A DNA stretch of 64,000 bases from Mixophyes australis (lineage: Eukaryota > Chordata > Amphibia > Anura > Limnodynastidae): NCBI GenBank assembly GCA_036250195.1, contig JAVHZZ010000009.1, forward strand, positions 46,973,061 through 47,037,060, given 5' to 3'. Position numbers and translations under genes: made by a program. Of the stretch, positions 45,092 to 55,488 are shown one piece after another. Position 1 is the first letter of the stretch, and each line of letters opens with the position of its first letter. The notes beneath the pieces are model-generated. The model was not told where the DNA came from, made no database searches, and saw only the letters and a program-made list of their open reading frames with translations.

Positions 45092-47476
45092 GTACCCCCC
45101 CCTTGAGGAGGGGTCAAGGAACCCCGACAACCTGTTTTTCCGGGACATCTCTTAAAGAATTCAGTGAGTAACCTGTCTGAGTGTAGGTTTCTCTGTGGTA
45201 CCCACGACCGTTCTTCGGGACCATACCCCTTCCAGTGGACTAAGTAGTGAACCTGACCCTGGACATTCTTTGAATCCAGGATTTTCTGCACTACAAACTC
45301 TTGATGTCCATCCACCGAAACTGGTTGAGGTTTGAATCTTCTGGAAGATCGGGCAGGTTTCAATAAAGAGCAGTGAAACGTACTGGGGATCTTTAAAGAT
45401 TCCGGAAGCCTCAGTTTGAAGGCCACTGGGTTGACTTGCTTTACAATGGTAAATGGACCAATAAATTTAGGTCCTAATTTCTTACACGGCTGACGGAGTC
45501 TTATATTCCGAATGGAGAGCCACACAGAGTCCCCAACTTTGAATGAACAAGCAGAATGATGTAAGTCCGAAAAAACTTTTGACCTAAAGGAAGCTCGAAG
45601 TAAGGACTGATGTACAGACTTCCAAATCTTCCTAAGGCGGGTGGCCGTGGCTCCGGTTCCAGGTGGTCTATTGGTTGAAAGAGAGGATAAGGAGTTGGCC
45701 CTAGGATGGCATCCCAAGTTGCAATAAAAAGGAGAACACCGGGAAGACGTGTGGCATGCGTTGTTTTATGCAAATTCGGCCCAGGGAAGGAGATCAGCCC
45801 AATTGTCATGATGTTTGGAAATATACAGTCGAAGGTATTGCTCCAGGGATTGATTCACCCTCTCGGTCTGTCCGTTTGACTGCGGGTGGTAGGCAGACGA
45901 CAAACTGAGGTTGATGCCTAGGAGAGAGCAAAAGGACCTCCAGAAGACTGCGACGAACTGTGAGCCCCGGTCTGACACGATATCTTCCGGAAGTCCATGG
46001 TAACGGAATATATATTTGACGAATAAAGTGGGCAAAAACGGGCAGAAGGTAACTTGGTCAACGGAATAAAATGGGCCATTTTGCTGAACCGGTCCACGGT
46101 TACCCAGATGGTGTTACACCCAAATGATAGGGGTAAATCAACGATGAAGTCCATGGACACATGGGTCCAAGGTCTGACTGAGACAGGCAATGGCAGTAAT
46201 GGCCCTGACGGGGAACTCCGGGAAACTTTGTTCTTGGAGCACAAGTCACAGGACGATACATACTCTCTTACATCTTTAAACAATGATGGCCACCAGACAG
46301 TACGAGAGACAATTTCGATGGTCTTGGCAATACCGGGATGTCCAGAAGCTTTGTTGTTATGACACTGTGAGAGGACCGACTTCCTGAGGTGCACAGGCAC
46401 AAAAAGTTTGCCCACTGGTGTTTCAGAAGGGGCCTGTGGTTGACACTGCTGAAGGGTTTTACCCACTTCCTGTGTGAAGGCAATCAAAATAGAAGAGGCA
46501 GGACTAATGGAACAGGGCTCAGAAACTGGACTTTGAGAGGAAATAAAGTTACGGGACAGGGCATCTTCTCTTAGGTTCTTTGAACCAGGCCGAAAAGTAA
46601 TAATAAATTGGAAACGGGAGAAGAAGAGGGACCACCGTGCTTGCCTGGAATTCAATCTTTTAGCGGACTCAATGTAGGATAGATTTTTGTGGTCCGTATA
46701 GATGGTAATAGTATGTCTTGCTCCTTCCAGCCAGTGGCGCCATTCTTCCGATGCCCATTTGACGGCCAGTAACTCACAATTGCCCCCGTCATAATGTTCT
46801 TCAGCGGAAGAGAATTTTCGAGACAGATAAGCACAGTGATGAAGGCGGTGGTCTTTAGGATCTTTCTGAGATAATACGGCTCCAACTCCAACATCCGAAG
46901 CATCGACTTCAACGATGAATGGGAGGTCTGGATTCGGATGTCTTAGAACTGTGGCAGACATGAAAGCACGTTTCAAGGCTTTGAAGTATTAAAGGTGGTC
47001 TTCCACTCGTCGCCACTTTGGATACGTATCAAATTGTAGGCCCCTCGTAGGTCAATTTTCGTGTAAATCTTGGCTCCCTTTAGTTGATCGAAGATGGCTG
47101 AGATAAGTGGCAAGGGATAAGTATTTTTAATGGTAATTTTATTTAACCCTCTGTAATCAATACAAGGCCTAAGCCCACCATCTTTTTTAGCCATAAAGAA
47201 GAAGCCTGCTCCGGCAGGAGACTTGGAAGGCCGTATGAAGCCTTTTTGCAGGTTCTCCTTCACGTATGATTCCATGGATTGGGTCTCTGGAATAGATAAG
47301 GCATATAATCTTCCCTTGGGCAACCTAGAACCAGGGACAAGGTCAATAGCACAATCGTACTCCCGATGTGGAGGAAGAACATCTGCTTCTTTTTTAGAGA
47401 AGACGTCAGAAAACTCATGGTAGTGAAGAGGCAACTGTTCAGGACAGATCTGAGTAATTCTGACTGGTAGAGACAA
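44890..47476 (-). pseudogene. Gypsy B pol: RT with deleted palm, RNase H, integrase, chromodomain
   Basis: RT begins in the 46973-47476 frame with [18 protein letters not shown] and [13 protein letters not shown]. It is cut after EWKTTFNT and joined out of frame to FKALKRAF, so the YLDD catalytic loop and thumb are gone. RNase H follows (FIVEVDASDVGVGAVLSQ, ELLAVKWA, IYTDHKNL). The integrase has a zinc-binding HHCC region (SQCHNNKASGHPG ... SSCDLC) and a core HVSMDFIVDLP; after a frameshift at ~46000 come VSDRGSQFVAVFW and SNGQTERVNQSLEQ. The last frame (44890-45717) has a chromodomain, HYLVHWKGYGPEERSW, which marks a chromovirus. The frame runs past the polypurine tract into the LTR. Dead copy. 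Confidence 0.9.
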
Positions 47477-47524
47477 GCATGAAGAAGAACATCGAGGACC
47501 CCACTTGATGATCTCCCCCTTGGT

Positions 47525-48868
47525 TCAGTCGATACAAGGATTGTGAAGAACCAGCCAGGGGTAGCCCAGTATTAAAGGAACTGAAGGACAGTTAATCAGA
47601 TACAGAGAGATAGTCTCGGAGTGAAGGGCACCCAACTTTAACTGTAGAGGAGGTGAACGATGATGTATCTCACCCTTATCTAGATGATTTCCATCCAATC
47701 CGAAAACAGTGATGATGGATTCCAATGGAACGGCTACGAAACCCAAGGACCGGGTGAGGGCCAAGTCCAGAAAGTTTCTGGCAGCTCCACTGTCCAGAAA
47801 GGCTGGGACGGAAATATCTCGTCCATTAAAGGTGAGCTGAGCAGGTACAAGCAACGAATTTTTTGGAGAGATTACTTGTAGGCCTAAGTGGAAACTCTCC
47901 ATGTTCACTTGGCCCGGTCTCTCTCCACAGTACAGGCAGAGACTCAAAATACGCCTCCGGATGCGTTCTTCCGATGATAGTCGATATGCCCCCAGTTGCA
48001 TAGGTTCGACTTGGTCAAAAGGAGCAGCTTGCGGAAGCATAGGAGAAAAGGTGGAAGAACTTTCCTTTTCAGTCTTTCTTTCTCTGTATCTCCTGTCGAT
48101 CCGGATAGCTAGCTGCATAAGTTCCTCGAGGGACCCTGCAGTAGGGTACTGGACCAGGGAGTCCTTTATTTGCTCAGAGAGGCCCAGACGGAATTGACAA
48201 CGAAGAGCTGGGTTATTCCATGCACAGTCTGAAGACCAACGTCTGAAATTGGAACAATATTCCTCCGCGGAATGTTGCCCTTGTGATAAGGATCGAAGCT
48301 GTGCTTCGGCAGAAGCCACTCGGTCCGGATCATCATAAATCAACCCGAGTGCTTCAAAGAAGGCATCCACCGACTGTAACTGCGGGCTGTTGGAATCTAG
48401 GCTGAATGCCCAGGATTGCGGATCCCCTTGTAGGAGAGAGATAATTATCCCCACCCTCTGCTGTGGAGATCCAGATGAGAGTGGTCTCAATTTAAAATAG
48501 AGCTTGCAGCTGTCACGGAAGTTACGGAAGAGCCTGCGATCTCCCGAAAAGCGGTCAGGTAAATGCATCTTGGGTTCCACCACAGCAGATTGAGCGACTT
48601 GTGAAGCTCTAGATCAGGGATAGGCAACCTGCGGCTCTCCAGGTGTTGTGAAACTACAAGTCCCAGCATGCTTTGCCAGTAGATAACCAGCAGATAGGTG
48701 GCAAGGCATGCTGGGATTTGTAGTTTCACAACACCTGGAGAGCCGCAGGTTGCCTACCCCTGCTCTAGATGCTTGTTCTTGAGCCGCCTGCCGCTGGGAC
48801 AGCTCCTGGACCATCTGGGACAAGGTCTGGATTTGTCCTGCCAGCACTTGTGCCGGGCTTGGTTCCAT
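47525..48868 (-). pseudogene. Gypsy B gag and protease, disrupted
   Basis: Gag starts MEPSPAQVLAGQIQTLSQMV (ATG at 48868). It is cut by a 148-bp MITE at 48615-48762 and resumes at 48583 in a 352-aa frame. That frame has the capsid segments RFSGDRRLFRNFRDSC and QYPTAGSLEELMQLAIRID, and a zinc knuckle reduced to CLYCGE (residues 216-221) whose second half is deleted. The protease has FLDSGAARNF (catalytic Asp ~264). The frame stops at a TGA at ~47525 where the sequence reads CID-stop-TKGE; a TGG to TGA change is the simplest cause. Gag would form the particle, and the protease would process it. Confidence 0.88.
48615..48762. mobile_element. hAT MITE inside Gypsy B gag, perfect 8-bp TSD
   Basis: CAGGGATAGGCAACCTGCGG at the left and TTGCCTACCCCTG at the right form nearly perfect ~60-bp inverted arms (GTTGTGAAACTACAAGTCCC). 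CTCTAGAT flanks both sides (48607-48614 and 48763-48770). This family is widespread in vertebrates as I recall. The insertion postdates Gypsy B. Confidence 0.93.
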
Positions 48869-48925
48869 AGGACCAAATGGTGCAACTCACTCCAATATAA
48901 CCTTTCTTTTTTGGGCCGGTTATAA

Positions 48926-49998
48926 TGTTAGGAACCCCCACAGCCAGCAACACAAAACCCGGAGTCTGCTCAGAAGTCTGGTTTTCGCTGGAGCCACTAG
49001 TGGTGGGGACAGACTTGGCCGCAGGCAGCTGAGGGTCGAGAATTGAGCGCGGACTGGGGAGAACCCAGCGATAGCAGATGGGAGTGATAGCAGAGTGAGG
49101 TCAGGCGAGGGTCGAGGCCGGCAGCAAACAGAATATCCAGGACACGAACCGGAGTGAGAGGTCACAGGCAAATCAGCAGTGTAGAAATCCAGGCAAAGAG
49201 GTCAAAAGGGCACAGGCAATCAACGGAGTCAGGAATCAGGCAAAAGGTCAGCAACGAAGAATCAATCCAAAAAGGTACAGCAACCAGGAACACAAGCAGG
49301 CTAGTCAGATCCGATATTCCCGCGGTTTCTATAGCAATAGTGGTTAGAAAAGTTAATCAGTCTGCCAGTAAAATTTTCCGGTCTCTGGGGGGCTTCGTTA
49401 TAACTCACCCATTGGTAAAAGCAGAGTATTCCTATTTGTTTAGAGCAGATGGGGTCCATTTATCAGATGAAGGTATTCATTATTTCATAGATCAGTTGTG
49501 TTGGAGGTTGAGAGTGGTCATTAAGTCTGTAGTTGGTGGGCCGCATATATAGTAATACATGGCGGCGTGGGTGGGAGAGCAGTGCAGTCGGTAAGTGTGC
49601 ATATGGTGCTCGGTTGATCTGGTCATAGGTCACTACCCCCTCTTTGATTATGGTGTCATCGGATGGTTGGTCCGCCTGTGAGGAGGACCCTTGGCCGGTA
49701 TTGTCTGGTTTATACTGACCGTTATCAGGGGGGCGTAGTCTTGCCGTTGTACTAGATTTTTAGCACCGGCCAATAGATAAGGTACGATTCTGGGTTGGTG
49801 GTACTATGGTCTGACCTTTCCACCGTTATTGGTTTTGCTGTTGCTGACTGCCCTGCTCTCATCTGCCTAACAGTCCTCTTTAGCTTCTAGTTAAGATTCA
49901 TTCCAAGGTTAAAATTATTATCCAATTCAATAAATCTGTTTATTTATTCCAACTTTAAAAGCAGGAACTATAACCGGCAGGGAAGGATTGCCCCTGGC
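48926..49998 (-). repeat. Gypsy B 5' LTR, interrupted and truncated
   Basis: 48926-49308 matches the 3' LTR from its TGTTAGG tip. The match resumes at 49959 (AAGCAGGAACTATAA) after a 650-bp insertion and ends at ~49998, well short of the full 678 bp, where a different Gypsy gag begins. Confidence 0.85.
49309..49958 (+). mobile_element. Insertion with SGNH-hydrolase-like C terminus
   Basis: From the left border an open plus-strand frame to 49552 ends with YLFRADGVHLSDEGIHYFI. This matches the C-terminal block of SGNH hydrolases, whose catalytic Asp and His lie in DxxH (here DGVH). Ngaro/DIRS-type tyrosine-recombinase retrotransposons are known to encode an SGNH hydrolase, so this may be the 3' end of one. 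It ends AATAAATCTGTTTATTTATTCC. No recombinase or RT is present. Confidence 0.5.
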
Positions 49999-50001
49999 CT
50001 A

Positions 50002-50299
50002 ATGAATCCCGCTGGTGATCTGCCCCGAGGAGCGGGCTCCATGCAAAGCCTGGTGAGTCGGCTCGTGAGCCAGGAAACCGCACAGGGACAAATCATGCAG
50101 TTCCCTCAAGAATTGTGCTTCCACCTGGATAGCATTCAAACTACTCTCAGTTCAGGTGACTCTTGTGTTTCTGTAAGAGCTCTACCTGTTAAAGTTCTTG
50201 CCCTGGCTTCTCGTTTTCATCTGTCAATTTCTGCCAAGTTTGATGGTGATCCAAAACTAAGCAGGGGGTTTCTGAATCAATGTGAGATCCATTTTGACA
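50002..50299 (+). pseudogene. Gypsy gag fragment
   Basis: A plus-strand frame starting MNPAGDLPRGAGSMQ and reaching AKFDGDPKLSRGFLNQCEIHF. The FDGDPK...FLNQC pattern is typical of capsids of Sushi-like Gypsy elements. It is cut at ~50299 where a Tc1 fragment in the opposite orientation begins. It is from a different lineage than Gypsy B gag next door. Confidence 0.75.
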
Positions 50300-50995
50300 T
50301 TCTTGACACCAGGCCAAGCTCCAAAACTTGTTGCCTCACTGTGCGTGCAGATGCACTCACAACTGCCTGCTGCCATTCCTGAGCAAGCTCTGCATTAGTG
50401 GTGCCCTGATCCCCCAGCTGAACCAACTTTAGGAGACGGTCCTGGCGCTTGCTGGGCTTTCTTGGGCGCACTGAAGTCTTCTTCACAACTATTGAACCTC
50501 TCTCCTTGAAATTCTTGATGATCGGATAAATGGTTGATTTAGGTTCAATCTTACTAGCAACAATATCTTGCCTGTGAATCCCTTTTTGTGCAAAGCAATG
50601 ATGACTGCACATGTTTCCTTGCAGGTAACCATGGTTAAAAGAGGAAGAACAATGATTTCAAGTACCACCCTCCTTTTAAAGCTTCCAGTCTGTTAACTCA
50701 ATCAGCATGACAGAGTTATCTTCAGGATTGTTCTCGTCAACATTCTCACCTGTGTTAACGAGAGAATTACTGACCTGATGTCAGCTAGTCCTTTTGTGGT
50801 AGGGCTGAAATGCAGTGAAAATGTTGTTTTTGGAATAAAATACATTGTCATGGCAAAGGGGGACTTAATTGCAATTCATCTGATCACTCATCGTGACATT
50901 CTGGAGTATATTCTAATTGCCATCATAAATACTAAGGCAGCTGACTTTGTGAAAAATAATATTTGTGTAATTCTCAAGACTTTTGGCCTTGACTG
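50300..50995 (-). pseudogene. Tc1-like transposon, 5' half with N-terminal transposase
   Basis: The end at 50995 (minus: CAGTCAAGGCCAAAAGTCTTG) is a Tc1 TIR next to a TA dinucleotide. The transposase starts at 50632 (ATGGTTACCTGCAAGG). A one-base loss shifts it into the frame reading DIVASKIEPKSTIYPIIKNF, RPRKPSKRQDRLLKL and TTNAELAQEWQQ, the paired-like helix-turn-helix DNA-binding region. The DDE core and the other TIR are missing. Inactive. Confidence 0.8.
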
Positions 50996-51246
50996 TACAT
51001 TTCAAACCAACTGTGGATTTGTGTGATTAAGTGTGCACAATATTGTGTGATCTGCTTATCTTTCTCTTTTTTTTTCTTTTTTCTACTTTTTGTGAGATAT
51101 TTAATAGGGACAATTTTAATTTTCATGTGAGTCGATTGCTCAATAGGATTTTTGAGATCCATCGTGTTATGCTATTGAGTATTCTAATATGCATAATTAG
51201 ATTATCTTGTTCATTTTACATAATACATTTTTGTATTTTACATATT
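50996..51246. other. No recognised feature
   Basis: Short AT-rich spacer between the Tc1 end and the LINE truncation point. Confidence 0.5.
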
Positions 51247-51252
51247 CCTCCA

Positions 51253-52453
51253 CTCCACCGAAACTGCCCTGGCCAAGGTTACTAATGATCTCCTAACGGC
51301 CAAGTCCAAGGGTCACTTCTCTATACTTATTCTCCTCGACCTCTCCGCAGCCTTTGACACAGTGGACCACCCCCTCCTGCTGCAAACCCTTCTCTCTCTT
51401 GGCCTCTCTGGATCTGTCCTTGCCTGGTTCACCTCATACCTTGCTAACCGCTCCTTCTCTGTATCAACATCTGGCTCCTCCTCCTCCCCCCACCCTCTCC
51501 CTGTTGGAGTCCCGCAGGGCTCTGTTCTCGGTCCTTTACTCTTCTCGCTCTATACTTCCTCACTTGGTGCTCTCATCTCCTCCTTTGGTCTTCAGTATCA
51601 CCTCTATGCTGACGACATCCAACTCTACATCTCTTCACCTGATCTTTCCCCCACCCTCCTCGCTCAGGTATCTGACTGCCTCTCCGCCATCTCCTCCTGG
51701 ATGTCGGAGCGCTTTCTCAAAATCAACATTTCCAAAACTGAACTCATTGTCTTTCCTCCTCCCAACCACCCATCCCACCATGACCTCTCCATTGTCGTTA
51801 ACAACACTACCATCTCCTCCGTCACCCAACTCCGCTGCTTGGGTGTCACCCTTGACTCCTCTCTCTCTTTTGCCCCCCACATTCATTCCCTTGCCCAAGC
51901 CTGTCGCTTCCAACTTCGCAACATCGCCCGCATCCGTCCCTTTCTCTCTCAGGAGGCCACCAAAACCATCATACACGCACTCATCATCTCCCGCCTGGAT
52001 TACTGCAACCTCCTCCTCACCGGCCTCCCCCACTCTCGTCTCTCCCCCCTCCGCTCTATTCTCAACGCGGCCGCAAGACTCATCTACCTCTCACGCCGCT
52101 CCTCCTCTGCCTCCCCTCTCTGCCTTGCCCTTCACTGGCTCCCCTTCCCCTACAGAATTCTTTTCAAACTCCTCACCACCACTTACAAGGCGCTCTCCCA
52201 CTCTACTGCCCCTTATATCTCCAACCTCCTCTCCATTCACACTCCCGCCCGCTCCCTGCGCTCGGCCAATGACCGTCGCCTCTCCTCCACTCTGATCACC
52301 TCTTCCCATTCCAGAATCCAGGACTTTTCCCGTGCAGCCCCCCTTCACTGGAATGACCTCCCTCGCTCCATCCGCCTCTCTCCCACTCTGTGCTCCTTCA
52401 AACGTGCACTCAAAACTCACCTCTTTCTCAAAGCCTACCACCCATCCACTTAA
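51253..52453 (+). pseudogene. LINE ORF2, C-terminal RT part, open reading frame
   Basis: The frame is open from the truncation point with no stop for ~400 codons. It reads [31 protein letters not shown] (motif A), [29 protein letters not shown] (YADD motif C), [14 protein letters not shown] and [14 protein letters not shown], ending with [18 protein letters not shown] and KAYHPST. The endonuclease and RT fingers are lost with the 5' end, so it has no start of its own and is not a gene. The absence of stops and frameshifts indicates a recent insertion compared with the other LINE copies here. Confidence 0.88.
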
Positions 52454-52739
52454 CCCCCATCTCCTCCACTCATTCTCCCCTCTCTCCCATTGCCTCAACC
52501 GGCTCCTCTTGTGCCTCGTCTGTCAACCCTCCCTTAGGATGTAAGCTCGAATGAGCAGGGCCCTCTTCCCTCCTGTCTCCTCACCTGTTCTTCTGCTCCA
52601 TGCTTATTGCAGCAGCCTGCCTGGAGTTTCTGAAGTATTGGTATTTTTTGTTTATTGTTCTGTACTGTTTCACCCTGTATAGTCTACTGTTTGTACTGTG
52701 TACGGCGCTGCGGAAATCTTGTGGCGCCTAACAAATAAA

Positions 52740-52762
52740 TGATAATAATAATAATAATAATT
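52740..52762 (+). repeat. (ATA)n LINE tail
   Basis: AATAATAATAATAATAAT-type tail at the 3' end of the LINE; the counterpart of the minus-strand LINE is at 17652-17690. Confidence 0.95.
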
Positions 52763-52763
52763 C

Positions 52764-54761
52764 TGACATTTTTGTGCTGTTTTTTCTTAATACGGATTAT
52801 TATCCCCTGGTGCTCCTTTTATTAGTATATAGTTTTAATATTGGCACACCTTTAAAAGGGAGCAACAGGGGAATGTTCTAGTTTTTCCAATCCCTGGAGT
52901 ATAGCATCTAAGAGTTTTATTGCTAAGACTTACATATAGTTAGCCTGATAGTAAACCAGAATCTAGGCATTGTGGTGTCGTCAGTATAATGCATTTTTTG
53001 CCATATTTTACCAAAATATACATTTCTGCGAGTAGACAGAAAATAAGTATACGTTAGTAAAGCATTAATTCAATTACCAACTTTCAATATCAAAACAATA
53101 AGAAAAGGTTATGTGATAGTGCAAAGTTAGTATACGGGTAAAACAAATACAGTGGACCTGATTCATTAAGGAAAGTAAAACAAAAAAAAAAAAGGAGTGA
53201 CTTTGCACCTTGCCAAAACCATGTTGCATTGGAGGGTGATGTACATTTAAAATATAAATTTAAAATATGATGACATTAAGTATTTTTATCCTACATGAAA
53301 AAAAAACACCAGTATTTAACTTATGTGCAAAAAATAAACTAATTTGCACCCCTTGCACTGTAACATGGTTTGTCCAGGAGGAATCTTACTCATTTTTTTG
53401 GGCTTTACTTTCCTTAATGAAATCAGGCCCAGTATATTTAATTGGTAGTGCTATTTTAGTATTTTCCACTAGATGGCAGTAATGTATAGTATTTCTTTGT
53501 AGATTGAATTTACAAATGCAGGAAAATCAGGAATTGACCACCAGATGGCAATAGAAAATATTGATTGCAACTAAGTGTACTGTAATTCCGTAGACAAAAA
53601 AAACCTTATGGTTTAACAGGTCCAATTAAGGTTCCTTACACTTTTACACAATTTCAAATTTAAGAAAACTATTGAAACTCTTCCACTCAAACTCCAAAAA
53701 GTAATGAAATTAAAGCAGAAACCTTAATGGATGTGTTCCTTGCACAATACAAACAAGATATGCCATCATATCCGTTGGTAAGCTGCAGATTTAGCGCAAT
53801 CATTTAGTGAGATTGCGGTCACTCACAAAATGGTGGAGCTGCTAATTCACAGATTTGTTTGTTCACTGAAATACAGAGATGATAATTCCCACAGCCACCC
53901 CCCTCAGTCCTTATTCATGGATGGTAATTTATATAAGCGTGTATGCAAATGTGGAGCTACAGCCTAGTTTGTGAATGTACTGAGATTTGGCTGTACAGAA
54001 CCCTATATTGAGGATTTAGTATTTACTAGTGCATAAGTCAAGTTTAAGCATCAGTACTCTCCCTTGTTAACTGAGGATTTAGTACACCAGCTGGTTACTT
54101 CTGCAATAAGACCTTATCCTTTGTCGGACCATTCATTTTTACCAAAGCTGAACTAATTTTGGTTTCTTAATTTTCTCCGATGAATTATAACATGTCTACC
54201 TGCATATGCTGATTTGGGCATTCACTGCACGTTTCATATACAGTACTTTGTATTATTGATGGCCATCCATTTGCATACTTTATTAATAAACACATCTGAT
54301 ATTCTTTATTGTTATATTAAAATAAACTATTTTTCATTTTACTTTTGCTGTGGGAACATTCTAATTTTATGTATATACCTCTTGCAGGTTTGTAAAGCGC
54401 TCTCTGTGCGTTCATTTTACACTACTGAGCAGTTTACCAAGAAATATTTTATTAGTCTTGTTGGCTTTTTGTATCCTTGAATTGTTGTTAAAAGTCAGCT
54501 TAGACATTATAAGAGAATGTAATGGCAAACACTGAAAACCAAACTAAGCAGAGGCTTCTACACCAATTAAATGTATTTAAAATTGAAATATTGATATTTT
54601 GTAGTTCTACTTTTTTTAATGAAGTTGATCTACTGTCTCTTTCTAAGACACTGAGGCCCTAAACTATAATAGAGGTAAACTAATAAAATGTAATAGTACT
54701 GCATGTGTGTATTCCAGTGAACACACAAATCTGTAAATTAGCAGCACCACCATGTTGTGAG
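52764..54761. other. Mostly unrecognised sequence, one MITE
   Basis: Except for the MITE at 53154-53430, I see no supportable gene, TIR or tandem repeat in this AT-rich stretch. Confidence 0.45.
53154..53430. mobile_element. MITE of the GGGCCTGA family
   Basis: GGACCTGATTCATTAAGGAA at the left is the inverse of TTCCTTAATGAAATCAGGCC at the right. The inner CTTTGCACCTTGCCAAAACC and GCACTGTAACATGGTTTGTCC match the element at 12582-14862. CAGT occurs at or next to both ends. Non-coding. Confidence 0.8.
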
Positions 54762-55488
54762 TAGAGATGCTCACTGACCTTCGTGTTTTGGTTTTTGGTT
54801 TTGGATCTGGATTACCGTTGTGTTTTGGTTTTGGTTTTGGTTTTGCCAAACCGTCATTCCGTGTTTTGTTTTTGGTTTTGTTTGAATTTGTTTTGCTATT
54901 TTGTTCAAAAATCAATGTTTTTGGTCATAAAAGAACCAAATTTAGTGCTCCACCTGTTTATTGGATAAGTAATGTAATTGTAAAGCTAATAAATTATCAA
55001 AAAAACTGTTTAATTCCTGGTAGGCCTTCATTAATTCGACACGCAAACCAGATTGTCTTCCTCTCCATCTATGCATATTGGCAATGCAGCCATCGTCTTT
55101 GGATGTATATTACACCCTACACTTATAGTTAAATATGTAAAGAAATGAACAAAGGCAATTTGGTTTCTGTCTTATTAGGCCCCCCTCCACTTGTAGAAAA
55201 TGACAAAAAATTCAGCCGTTATAGACTGTACAATATTAATTGAAATGGACAAAGGCAGTTTGGTTTCTGTCTCAATAGGCCCCCCTCCACTTGTCGAAAA
55301 TACCAAAAATCCAGCTGTTATAGACTGTACAATATTAAGAGAGATGGACAAAGCCAGTTTGGGGTCACTCTGTGTATGACACCCTACCCTTAAGGAGAAA
55401 TTGCCCAAACAGCAGCCTTTCAAGACGGTACATGATATGGAAATGCCCCAAGTCCCGTTCCTCTTTGGGGGTAGATTGCACCCTACAC

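Larger units (their letters stand above)
44414..49998 (-). mobile_element. Gypsy B, chromovirus, defective
   Basis: The 3' LTR is 44414-45091. The 5' LTR is 48926-49308 plus 49959-49998, interrupted and then truncated. The polypurine tract CCTCAAGGGGGGGTAC directly precedes the 3' LTR on the minus strand. gag-PR and pol are on the minus strand, all disrupted. The LTR copies differ by several substitutions, so the insertion is not recent. Confidence 0.9.
51247..52763 (+). mobile_element. 5'-truncated CR1/L2-clade LINE
   Basis: The sequence starts inside the RT region, runs through the ORF2 stop at ~52453 and a 3'UTR, and ends in GGCGCTGCGGAAATC, TTGTGGCGCC, AACAAATAAATGATAAT and an (ATA)n tail at 52740-52762. 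It is the same family as 17652-22300. The 5' truncation is typical of target-primed reverse transcription. Confidence 0.9.

Noticed and set aside
51354..52295. 313-codon Ser/Pro-rich plus-strand frame
   Set aside because: Out-of-frame reading of the pyrimidine-rich LINE RT; the frame at 51253-52453 carries the RT motifs.
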